A stretch of 64,000 bases of DNA from Agrypnia vestita (Eukaryota > Arthropoda > Insecta > Trichoptera > Phryganeidae). The stretch covers positions 1 through 64,000 of the forward strand of contig JADDOH010010267.1 in the NCBI GenBank assembly GCA_016648135.1, read 5' to 3'. Within the stretch, counting starts at the first letter, position 1. Each line of letters starts with the position of its first letter. Of this stretch, positions 12,901 to 24,900 are shown in pieces. The position numbers and the translations under genes are program-made. Below the pieces are notes generated by a model. It searched no databases and had not been told where the DNA came from. It saw nothing but the letters and a program-made list of their open reading frames with translations.

Positions 12901-15900
12901 ATTGTCATACATGTGTATATCTATTATTAATGAAATCGTTGGTGTAAGACATAGATTAAATAAGTAAGATATAGAAGAAGAAACATTAGATTAAGTAATA
13001 AAAATTAAGACATTAAATTAAGTAAGTAAGATATAAACAATACAAGAATACAATAATATGAGACATTAGAATAAGTAAATAAGGTATACACAAGTATACA
13101 TTAAATTAAGTTATAAAAATTAATAATTAAGAAGGTATTGTTATAACATTTAAAAGTATATATAGATTGCTTTTGATAACATTTTTTAATTGCGTTATTG
13201 TGATGGTTTTTTATAGAAGATTTTTCAATTTAGTCTTGAATTTTCTATAATTTTTTTCCGTCTTCATTTCATTGGGAAGAGCATTAAAGAATGATACTCC
13301 CTGATAAGAGAAATGGTGTTGGGCTGTGCTAGTATTACATTTAGGTATCAAAATATTTCCAGCTGATAGTCCAAATGTTCTATTATTGATATACATTTTG
13401 TGAATTTGAAGTATCGCAAATTTTTTGTAGATTTGATTAATATTTGGGACGTTAAAAATGTTGAAAAGTTCCCTTGTTGGGAATATTGAGGGTTTCCTCA
13501 AAATCACTTTGATAATTACTCTCTGAACTATTTCCACTGGTAGTATATTAGACTTAAAGGTTCCACCCCAGCCAACTATACCATACTGCAGTATGGACTG
13601 GGCAAACGCAAAGTATACCATCTTAAGCATGTTTATTGATAAGATATTTCGTAGCCTTATGATTGTATTATTGTATTTAGGGTTGCCACCCGTACTGTAT
13701 TATAAAGTATTGAACGTTATTTCGGGTAATTATACTCTATGCCTTATGAGACCAATAAAGTTCGCAAAAATACTTTATGTCGTATGATTTGATTTCTCTG
13801 GAATTCATTTTATATGCGACATACAAAAAAGGTTGATTGTAAGAATTTTTGCGTAAATCGGAACGAGATACTCGTATTTCATTACACAATAAAGTATATT
13901 GCTCTCAAAATTCCGTAAAATTAATTGTAGATTTTCTCATTAGCGACATCTGTGGGGATTTAGGGGAATGAAAATGGCTTTGTACAGGCCGCATGGAAAG
14001 GCGCTTACAACTCATATGTGAAAGCTTTCCACACAATTTGAACATATTGTTACGTGGCGTGGCTCGCTCGAAAAATGAAATGGCACAACTCGTAAAATAA
14101 ATCTTTTATTATCGCTTGTACATTATCTCTCACATTTTACAATCACTCGCAACGCAATACTACTCTATTTTTTATTCAAACACAAAAGAACAGCTCTCTT
14201 TTGTTTTTCTACTCGGGTAAGAACCCTTCCATTTCTTCTGATAGCTTGTCGCTGAGAGTCACTGAAGTAATCTGTCATAGCCAGAACTGCTTCCTTCACA
14301 CTCTGGTCCACGTATGCTTCGGTCGTCTGTTCGATCTCGTCCAACACCATAGGACTAATTTCATCGGGAGAGATTTTCTTGTTCTCCCCTTTGTACCCTA
14401 CTTGCACCATGGGCTTGTCCTCCACGGTGACTACGCAGAAGGGCAAGGGCTCCATGTCCTCCTGTATCTTGAGATCGGTGAACTCGCGCTGCTCGGCGTC
14501 GAACACAGTATTGCTGAGGTCCATCGCAAACTGGTCCTCGGCCACATTTTCCATCGTCACCTGGTCCTCAGCCGCATTTTTCACTGCCACCTGGTCCTCG
14601 GCTGCATTTTCCATCGCCACCTGGTCCTCGGCCACATTTTCCATCGGCCTCTCACTATCGACGAAGGTCATTTCTGCAGGTGTTGTCCCATTTCCTTGGT
14701 CATTCCTAATGTTTGAGGGCGCCGCCGTTTCATACTGCCTGTGGTTGCTATCCTGTAAACATCGTTCGTCGAATGTAGAAGGCTTTTTCCCTGTCGACCC
14801 CGTAGCATTCTCTACTTGAACCTTCTGGCAATTTCTTATTTCATCCCGAAGTTTCTCGATTTCATGTTGTGTCTTTTCAGCGTCAGGTTTTACGTCTTGT
14901 CGAAGATCCTTGATATCTTCTTGAAGATTATTGACATCCAGTTTAGTGATCTGCAATTCTTTTTGTTGCTTGTCAACACTTTCCCTAAGCTCCTTGATGC
15001 TTCCTAATTTGACGTCCAACAACATTCCCAATTTTTGCTGCTGTTCCTCTTTGTCTTTTTGGCGTTTCCGCTCCTGTTCTTCCTTGTCTTCTTGGCGTTT
15101 CCGCTCCAGTTCTTCCAGCATCTTTATTATCATATCGCATTCCGCATCCGAAAATTCCTCCATGGTTGCCATTTCTTCCTGTGCCACGATCTTCACGTTG
15201 ATTTCATAAAAATCTCCCGAATCCCGCTTCTGACGCCAATTGTTACATGGCGTGGCTCGCTCGAAAAATGAAATGGCACAACTCGTAAAATAAATCTTTT
15301 ATTATCGCTTGTACATTATCTCTCACATTTTACAATCGCTCGCAACGCAATACTACTCTATTTTTTATTCAAACACAAAAGAACAGCTCTCTTTTGTTTT
15401 TCTGCTCGGGTAAGAACCCTTCCATTTCTTCGCTATTTATTAATCATGTTAGTTCTTATTTCAACCACTGGGCATACCGTTCTGCGCATGTGACACTTTT
15501 CTATGGAACTGTCAAATGTCAACGAACAGCTCGTTACAATATATACAACTTCCAAAAAATGAATAAGCGTAGTATATTCTATCATGGGTGGAAGTGGCGA
15601 ATGTTACATTGTGTAAAGTGATCACTTAAGCCAACCATAAAGATAGGTCATAAGTCCTATGTACACCTAAATGACTTCTATACCTACTTTCCCATAATAA
15701 ATACAGTTTCGTCTCTGTGATATCTATAATATACATTAATTGAGATACTCGTAGTTACTGGGGTCGATGAGGTTATCGATTGTTGCCGAATAGGTTCGAT
15801 AATTGACGAATATACTCTGTGGCAACCTAACCTAACCTAACCTCAAATAGTCAATGTCATCTTAAAAACTTGTTTGTTTTGTGTAAGGCGGATTGAGTAC

Positions 15901-18900
15901 AATAAAAATACTATTAAACTGTATTGGGATGTATGCACAAGATAAAATACTATGTTCCGATACAGACTATGAAAACTATATATCAATCTTTAGCGGAATC
16001 GGTAATAAGGTATGGAATAACTAGCTGGGGTCTAACTTGCAAAACTAATATTAGAAAAATTCAAAATATTCAAAATTCGGCTATAAAATTAATAAATAAA
16101 GAAAGTGCTACTAAAGATATACAGGAACACAAGGCTCTATGCCAATTAATGCTATCTTGTGGTACAAACTAATTACACGATATCATGAAGATGGGACATA
16201 TAAGCATAGATTGATTCATAAACATAGTACCAGATTTACGGTTAAAGAAGGACTACGAATACCGAAGGTCATAAATAAATATGGACAAAGAACATTAAAA
16301 TATGTCGTACCAAAAATATTAAATAAAATCCCATGTCGTGTCAAAATGGATATTAATAAAAAAGGGCAAAATACAGAATTAATGAATATGTTATTAAATA
16401 AAAGAGACTTATTTTGATTTTGGTAATATTTGTATTTTTTCTTGTATTGTTGTAAAGTATTGTAGATTTGTATTTGAGTTTATAAGATCTATTGTAATTA
16501 ATTAATATGAGTGTATTTCTGGTAAATACAATTTATTTATATATATGTATTGATGCACCTACAGACAAATATCAATGTGATGTTTTGTGGGTCTGAGATG
16601 TAAAAAAAAATAAATAAATAAATCAGTTTTATAGAGGGTTTTTTCTGTGATGAATAGCAAATGGCGAGATGAAATAAACAAAGCGTCTCTGAATCTGATA
16701 AAAAATGGATTACTTATTTTATTTAACTGTGCAGCTGTTTAGCAGTGATAATTATCTGTTAAAAGTTGCAAAAAGTAATGAAAAATAAGTTAAGCAAAAT
16801 AAATCGTAATTTATTTTGACACAATGTACTTTTTTCCCTAACCAATGTACTTTATTTGCACGGAAAAAAGGTGGCAACCCTAATTGTATTATATATGTGG
16901 GGTATAAAAGCAAAGGCAGCAATACAAAGCTGATCAAACACAATAAACCCTCACAGCTAGACGGAAAATATCCGATCTCGTTGTGCTACACAAGATTCTC
17001 AGTGGAGCTATTGATTCTCTTTCTCTATCTAACATAAATTTGCATGTTAAACCCCGTATAAGAAACCTGGAGTTCTTTTGAATAAGCCAGCACACTAATA
17101 ATTTTGGTTACTTTTCTCCCATCACAAGGTTTTGTCGCGCATATAATTTGTATTGTGCTGACCCTAACATTGATGCTGATATTCTTGCAGATACCTTATC
17201 ATCGTTCAAAAACTCACTCATACACAACATCCATTTTCTAAACGATGACCTGAACCTAAAAATCCATTAAATCAATTATTCTTATGTGATCGCACTACAT
17301 TCAAACGCTAAATATATAATACAAATGTACATGTAAAATATACTTAAATGTAAAAATACATGTTACTAGAGCGTGCCGAAGACGCTTGTAATGGGGATAA
17401 TGGGCATAGTCTTCATTTATAATGTTTCATTATTAGAGTATCATGTACCTATTATCCTGTTAGTGTCTCTAATAAATATATAAAAAAAAATATATAAATA
17501 TATCGAAAAAAAAATGAATGCAGTCATCAAGGATCTCTAATGTACAATGTACTGATTTCTAGATTTTATAGGAAACATTGCTTATAAATTTATAGAAACA
17601 TGATTTTGGAAGGGATATATATATAAAATCTAGAATTCAGTCATCATCATCATCACTCTTGTCTCTACAACCCCTGGTTGGCCTTGGCCTCCTCAAGAGT
17701 CTTCCTCCACTCATCTTGGTGTTGCGCCAGCTCTCTCCGTTTCAGAAGCTCCAAGGCAGAAATGTCTTTGAAAACGTTGTCAGTCCACCTTAATTTTGGC
17801 CTTCCTAAGCTCCTTCGCCCTATCGGCCTTGAGTTCAGCAGGGACTTCGGTGCTTGATGCTCGGTCATTCTCTCTTTCCTGTTTTATAAATTTTGTGGCG
17901 TTTAGCTCCTTAAAGAGAGTAGTACTCCTTGTAGAGCTCATTGTTGTAGCATCTGCGCCAAAGTCCATTTTCTAGAACCGGTCCGAAGATACGCCTCAAA
18001 ATTTTCGTTTCAGAAACGTCCAGTGCTCGCTCATTCCTCTTAGTTAGTACCCACGTCTCAGCTGCGTACGCGAGCAATGCCCCAATCTATCTATGCCTAA
18101 TATCTCCAATGCCCCTATCTTCTAGAATTCAGTAGGTACATTTTAAATAAGTAATCCTTGGTGACTGCATTAATAATATTTTTTTAATTTTTGGATATTG
18201 CTGTCTTTGCTTTTATACACCTCATGTCTTCCCAGGTCCCGATGAACAAGACCTCCTTGCTGCAGATGGTGAGGAACAAGCAGGCCATCCCCTTCCACAA
18301 GTACATGTGTCCAGCCTGTCACAATGTCCCCATGTTCAAGGAGTGGCTGGAACAGAATGACACCGGACGTGAGTACTATGTTTTTTTTAAGTTAAAAGAC
18401 ATAGAAATAATGGCACAAAGTTGGTTTAATTAGGACAAATATTCACATGGTTTATGAAAATAACAAAATAACAAGCAGAAAATACAAAAAACGTAATAAA
18501 AATTGTCACAGGCAAGATGAGGTCTGTCGGGAGCGCTTTTCAGGCACTTAAGCCATGTATTCACTAGGGGACAAATCGCGAAACATTCCGCTCGACATGT
18601 CGCATCAACATCTACGCTCATGTTTCGGGGACAATGACGCGGTCATTTGACGTGTACACACCGGGACTCACATATCTTGTCGCGGAAATGTCATCCGATG
18701 AGGTTATGGATGACAGCTGCGGTATCTCATTTGGCGAAAACGGGGTTCCGCGCAATTCGAAATGTTTTTTTGGGTCGCAATTTCAAATTAACGAGGTTTT
18801 ACTGTAGTAAATTGAATATTATTAAAAACAAGGTCCTTTTTGCAAATAATTATTGTTTTCCAGACGTCGCGGAAATATATCGCCCTATGAGGTTATGATG

Positions 18901-21900
18901 ATAGCCGCGTATCTGTTTATGTTAATGAGTTTATCGAAAAGTAAGAGGAGAAAAAGAGGAAAATGCGAAATTATTTACTGCAAAGAGAAAGAAGGACGGA
19001 CATTCTATGCGATCTTCGATCGATACAGCTCGACGAGTTCGAGAACGATTTCGTTTCCCCGCATTGTCATCTTGACAGATGCAGCGCATGCGTATTCACT
19101 TGTTTACATACCACGTGGTACTGACGCTCCGCAGAATGTTGCAGTGAGTACGCTCGGGTATCGTGCGCATGGCAACGTTGCCACGGCACGTAGAAATGCC
19201 GCGCTATGTTGTGCGCGAGGTCGCGGAACTGTGCACGACGTTGCAACGTCACGTAGACTCTATGCCGCGCGTGCTGTTGAGTGACAATTTGTCCCCTAGT
19301 GAATACATATGGCTTTAAAGACTTCACGATGTTTTTTGATGTCAGTAAAAAATTCCTTCAGTAAAAAAGTAACAATTGTTCGAAGAATATTTTTTCTTCT
19401 GAATGAAGGTTTGAACGTTGTGGTAACATTATTATTAAAATAAAACACAAATCACGATTTTTATATTGGTAAAACAAAAAAAATTTTGAAACTAGGGTTC
19501 AAGAACACATCAAAGCTTTAACTAGCAACGTTGCAAAACATTTAATAGAATATTACCATACATTAATATTATTACAGGTTTAAAATGTTTACATATTATT
19601 TGTAAAATCCTACAAATAAATAATCTAGAAATTAGGAAAAGCGCTAATATTAATTCAAATATTATAATAATTAGACAAAATTTGTGCACAACCCACTATT
19701 GAATATTTTTCCATTTAAGATTCCATCCCCTTCAGATAACATTCCATAATTAACACCTCCGACCCTCCTCCTCACCTCACCCACCCCTTCACCGTAACAC
19801 ACTTGCATGGTTTAACTTTTTCAATTTTAGTACACAAACAATCCTGAAGAACAGAACATTGTTCTCGAAACATGTAGATTGTATATCTAATAAAGTAGTG
19901 AAAACTAGGTGATTTGTGTTTTATTTTTAAAAATAAAACTTTTAAGGCTAACTGTTCCGCACAGAACAGGCAACAAAGGTGCGGTCCGCTGATTCCGCTT
20001 CAGAAGCCTTCGGGATGTCTCACACAGCACGGGCGCACCGTGTGAGCAGCTGGAAAAAGAGCGATATTAGTACACGGGAATGTGCACCAGAGGCGACAGC
20101 AAAAGAATTTGCTTCGAGCAAAATGTCTAAACTCGACGAGGTCGTCAAGAATAATCGTCTTAAAAAAGACGGTTGAACTGCGAAGAAATACTTAGCTTGG
20201 CAAAATCCGCGCCAGCAATCAGCACCCCGCAGAAGCGGTAGGTACCGAGCGTGAACGTCCGCTCAGAGTCAGCACACCGCAGAAGCAGTAGGTACCGAGC
20301 GTGAATGTCCGCTCCGTGTCAGCACACCGCAAGGCGATCGCCGCCGATAGCAAGTACCGGGCGTGAAGCGAGAGCGCTCGGCGTTAGCAGGCAGCAACAG
20401 CAAATCTTGATGACGTAGTTCGGCTCGAGCTTGAGAGCGAGCGATGTCAGCAGGCAGCAAAATCGTAGGAGGTAGTCGGGTAGGTAAATGAAACACACGT
20501 GAAGGGTTTGCCACGGCGTTTTAAACCAGACTGAGGCCGGTCCGCCTTGAATGCGATATTTATACCCTCGGCCGGGACCAGGAGGCCCCGGCCTCGAAGC
20601 CAATTAAAACAAGTTACAGTTTGCATACAAATGGCGCGTTTCGGCCGCTTATTTCTACTACATACATTACAGTTTTTTAATTATTAAATTAAACGCACCT
20701 CCCCCGGAGGATTTACATATATGTCATTACATGGACTGCGTCTCAAAAAACAGCCTGACATATTGCGTGGCAACCTTGAGACATTATTATTAAAGCAACA
20801 GTTAAAATATATCTCATTTTCTGGCCCGGCGGGCTATGAAATTTCAACAATTAAATCTCTAAGAAATCCAAATTATCTTTTAGGTTTAGTTTTTTGTATC
20901 TATTATATAGAGTGCGTCGCAGCGCATCTGTTGATATATCACAATTTATTGTAAGTCGCAGCTTACTATAGTTATGAATTTTTAAACTTTTCAACAAAAA
21001 ACTAATTTTGTAATTTATTCAAAATTATTTGCACATACGAGTGTGTATATACTCTAGATAGGTCTTGATCAACTGATCATTATACAAAAGGAATTATCAA
21101 AATCGGACACCTCTGACGGAAGTTATTCCGGTTTGTGTGTTTACATGAGTATTTGTATGGAAAAAACCCAGCCCAGTATGTCGCTCATAAGCGGCGGCTG
21201 GTTTTGTGTTGGTGGTGTCAGACTTATGTTTCCATATTAATGTGATTGTGATTCACTCATTAATAATGTATTTGAAAAAGTATTTAGATTTTTCCTTGCC
21301 ATAAAAAATGTATGTTTTTTACCAATGATCTGTTGGCAATCTGTTATGCCATACAGTCAATCATTTATTGTGTCATCTGTAGACAACTTTTTATGTCTTA
21401 CAGAGCGTGTGCATGTGTGTGACTCTACTACTTATCTTTTATAAGTGTTGAGACAACTTTAATGTTGCTTATCTGGCAAATATGATGATAATAGGGTACA
21501 AGGTGCGCCTTTTTGCGCAAATAAAAACATCTCCCGCCCGCTCTTTTTATTAAAACAATGAAAATGCGGTATCTTATTACATAGAATTATGATTCAGGTC
21601 CATCTGAAATAAAAAAACCATTAATTTCCATCATATTAGAGAGCTCTGAAATGTTAAAAATCTGAACATTAATATTTTCATATAATATTTTTCAGTAAAA
21701 ACATACACATTTCAGACCATGCACTCTAACGCATTTCCATTGTCATCAGCGGGATGCGTTCTCATGGAGCTGAGGCTCCGCATTCGCTCATCCCCTCTCC
21801 CGGGTGCCGCCGCCTGACGCCGAGACACGTATAAGGACAACCACCGCGGCCGAGAACTCGCGCGCTGTCCTCGGCACGGTACCCATCCTCAACCGGGGCA

Positions 21901-24900
21901 CGGCGATCGGCGTTGGCCCTGAAAGGGGCCTTTGCTCTGCTTCATTCACATCAGAAATTTCTATCATTTATATGACGTGATTACGTCAACTACAGAGCTC
22001 GAAAGGTCGGTTGCCTGACGGTAGGCGCAGGCAATGTCCTGTCCGTAACACTAACCTTAACTATTAAATCATCTAAGTATTAACTCTGAATTAGGAACTG
22101 CGATAGGTAGACCTCTTTTCATTTAAGAAAGACAATCGAATTAGTATGTGTAAGCCGTGCGTACGACTCAAATTGTTTCGTTGTGTTGGTATTCACGGGT
22201 ATAAACGCCTACACAATGAAACAATGTGCCTCGTATGCACGGCTTTCACGTACTAATTCACTTTCTTTCTGTATGAAAAGAGGTCTACACCATACGCGGC
22301 TGGACCACCTATTTTACTACTGAAAATGCGTCAATTGAATCGCTTTGAAATTTTTACTCACTACCTCATTGTAATGAACATCATAAGTTTTAATATTACT
22401 ACATGATCTGGAAGGGTAGAAAAAATCAACCCTCGGCTTGCTTGTTGGCCTCCAGGGAAAGTCGGTTCTCAAGGGTGCAGCCAGAGCGGGATTTTCTCTT
22501 ACCTGCTGCATTAATCACCTTCATATCATTTATCTTCACGAACTTCCTCACTCCAGGAGAACTTCATTCCTCCGCTTTTCTCCACAACTCGTAGATCTGA
22601 GGCTTTCACCGGAGAAGTGCCAATTGTTTTTCTCTTTGGCTGGTCCAACCGATGGTGGAAATTTTGTTTTTCCATTTTTCATATTCAGTGACATGATTCG
22701 CGCCTACGCAGCAGGTCCGATTTCGGCTTATCTTCCCAGACTGTAACTCAACACCCAATTGTCTCCACGTGTAGTGATTTACACAAGCGCCGACGTCGAA
22801 AGTAGCGTTTTCCTGGTAAAAAGTGTACTGGTAAGTCTAAATCGTGAGAATCGCATAAGTAGTTTCCTAGCGACAACCATCGCTACGCTCCTATGTCGAA
22901 CAGACCAAAATCGGACCGGGCGGACCTCCGCTACGCGCCCACAGACTTTCTTTGATCCTTGTGTTATTTTACGTGTTTGTTATTAATTAACTTCTTCCTT
23001 TTCTGATGAACTATTTGAATGCCAGCGAATACGAACCCGGCAAATCCCGGTAGCTAAAGGAGACAGTGGACTGTTTAGTGTCCCGCCATGATACTTGATC
23101 TTACACTTCAGAATATTTTGGGTTTGTTCAAATCTTTCAGAACAGTGCTGGATTTAAAGACACAGAGGTCAAAGAGACATTAATAATGTCTCTGTGACAT
23201 AAATCCAGCACTGTTCTGAAAGATTTGAACAAACCAAAAATATTCTGAATTGTAAATGCTGGTAAAAAAAGGAATTTTAACAAAAAATAGGAAATAATAT
23301 TTCCTGGCGTATCCTAGTGTAATTCGGATGAATTTCATTACACAAAAAAGTATATTGCTTCCAAAATTCCGCAATCAATTGTAGATTTTCTCATTAGCAA
23401 CATCTGTGGGGATTTAGGGGAATGAAAATGGCTTTGTACAGGCCGCATGGAAAGGCGGTTATAACTCATATGTGAAAGCTTACCACAACCATATACAACT
23501 TTCAAAAAATTAGTAAGCATGGTATATTCTATCATGGGTGGAAATGGCGAATGTTACATTGTGCAAAGTGATCACTTAAGCCAACCATAAGATAGATCAT
23601 AAGTCTTATGTACACCCAAATGACTTCTATACCTATTTTCCCATAAGAAATACAGTTTCGTCTCTGTGAGATATCTATAATATACATTAATTGATCTTAC
23701 ACCATTGGTTATAGAAATGGACGTCTTCACCGTGGGCAAACGCAAGGGGTCTTTCTCCAGGTGGGAGCCAATCTACATCGGGACACACGCCGAGCCCATG
23801 TATGACGAGAGGTTGTCCTGGGAAGGGAAGAGCGACAAGATGACGCAGGTAAAAATGGGAAATATGGAGGAAGTTTTTATTGATGCGCGCGTGTGAATGC
23901 GTGCAGGCTCCTTTTAGTTCATCTGTAATCTGCCAGCAGGTTCCAATCTTCTTCATTTATACTCTATATTACCACGGATTCAAACAAAGTGACATTTAGA
24001 GCCTTCAACTATTCGTGATTCCAACTATTTGAATATCGAATAGTTAATGATAATATATTCGAATATTCGAATATATTCGTAACATTTTTAAGAAGGGAAT
24101 AATTTACTTCGGTTTTTTTTAATGTATATAATGTATTTGTACATTCTATACATTAAAAAAACCCATTAATTGTAGTATGTTATAAAATAACAACAGAAAA
24201 TATAATGAAACATAATGTTGAATTTAAAAATACAAATTAAAAAAAAACACAATAAAATATCTCGATAACTGACAACATTTTACATTTGTTTATATTACTT
24301 CATATCTCACACCCCACGTGCAAGTTTTTAAAAACTATTTTGTATATAACTTCTTGTTTGTCGGCTCTAGTATTTATGAAAGCTTAATACTAAATAATAA
24401 TAAAAAGTGTGTTTACCGTAAGTGCTTGTAATAAAACCATAAAGATAAGCGCACAAGACTTAAAAAATGGCAAATTAAAAGATGTCCGATAATTTACGGC
24501 GTTTACATCTTAGATGTCCGACTTACTTATAGCGGTACTTCTGGAAAAAAAAATCGTATTACTGAAAACGCTTGCATATGACTTCCAGGGTTCGTAAACC
24601 TTTGTTTGGTTTAGAAAAATATTAAAGTTATAATATAAAAATATGAGCGAATACTTTACGAATACTTTTTAAAGTATTCGAATAACGAATACTTAAAAAC
24701 AGGCGAATATATTCGAGGTTCGAATATTCGAATATTCGAATTGGATGCTCTGTATGGATGAGTAAAAAGTACTTATGGTTAAATTACAATGTTAGGCTGT
24801 AGAATCAACTACGCACAGATATCACATGTTCACAGATCATAACTATCATCAAAAGCAAACTAAAGCAATTCTACGTTTCCCGAAATCTTGCTTAACCCTT

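Larger units (their letters stand above)
13820..15745. mobile_element. MITE family B copy interrupted by an LTR element
   Basis: The segments 13900-14047 and 15539-15745 together reproduce the copies at 23340-23695 and 33234-33545: CATCTGTGGGGATTTAGG, TTTGTACAGGCCGCATGGAA, CTATCATGGGTGG and GTTTCGTCTCTGTGA. The break falls at the ATAT target of the LTR retrotransposon 14048-15538. Confidence 0.8.
13679..16881. mobile_element. Possible MITE E split by nested insertions
   Basis: AGGGTTGCCACCCGTACTG at 13679 and GGTGGCAACCCT ending at 16881 resemble the two termini of the intact element 8769-9219. Between them lie MITE B, the LTR element and a LINE. A matching target duplication is not obvious, so the two ends may come from separate copies. 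Confidence 0.35.
16890..18226. mobile_element. MITE family D copy carrying two nested LINEs, ending at the exon C acceptor
   Basis: The left end TGTGGGGTATAAAAGCAAAG lies at about 16895. Element sequence resumes at about 17505 (AATGAATGCAGTCATC), breaks at 17642-18120, and ends with TGACTGCATTAATAAT, TTTGGATATTGCTGTCTTTGC and TTTTATACACC at about 18226. The intact layout is seen at 7998-8447. Confidence 0.75.

Noticed and set aside
14201..14819. Two + strand frames of 171 and 146 residues
   Set aside because: They are antisense shadows of the minus-strand gag-like frame, including mirror images of its tandem repeats.
13679..16881. One complete 3.2-kb composite transposon
   Set aside because: The terminal motifs resemble MITE E, but no matching target duplication was found. 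Separate copies are equally likely.
23705..23896. 63-residue ORF starting at ATG 23717 as an independent gene
   Set aside because: It is exon D of the glycosyltransferase reading into the next intron. The ATG is an internal Met codon.
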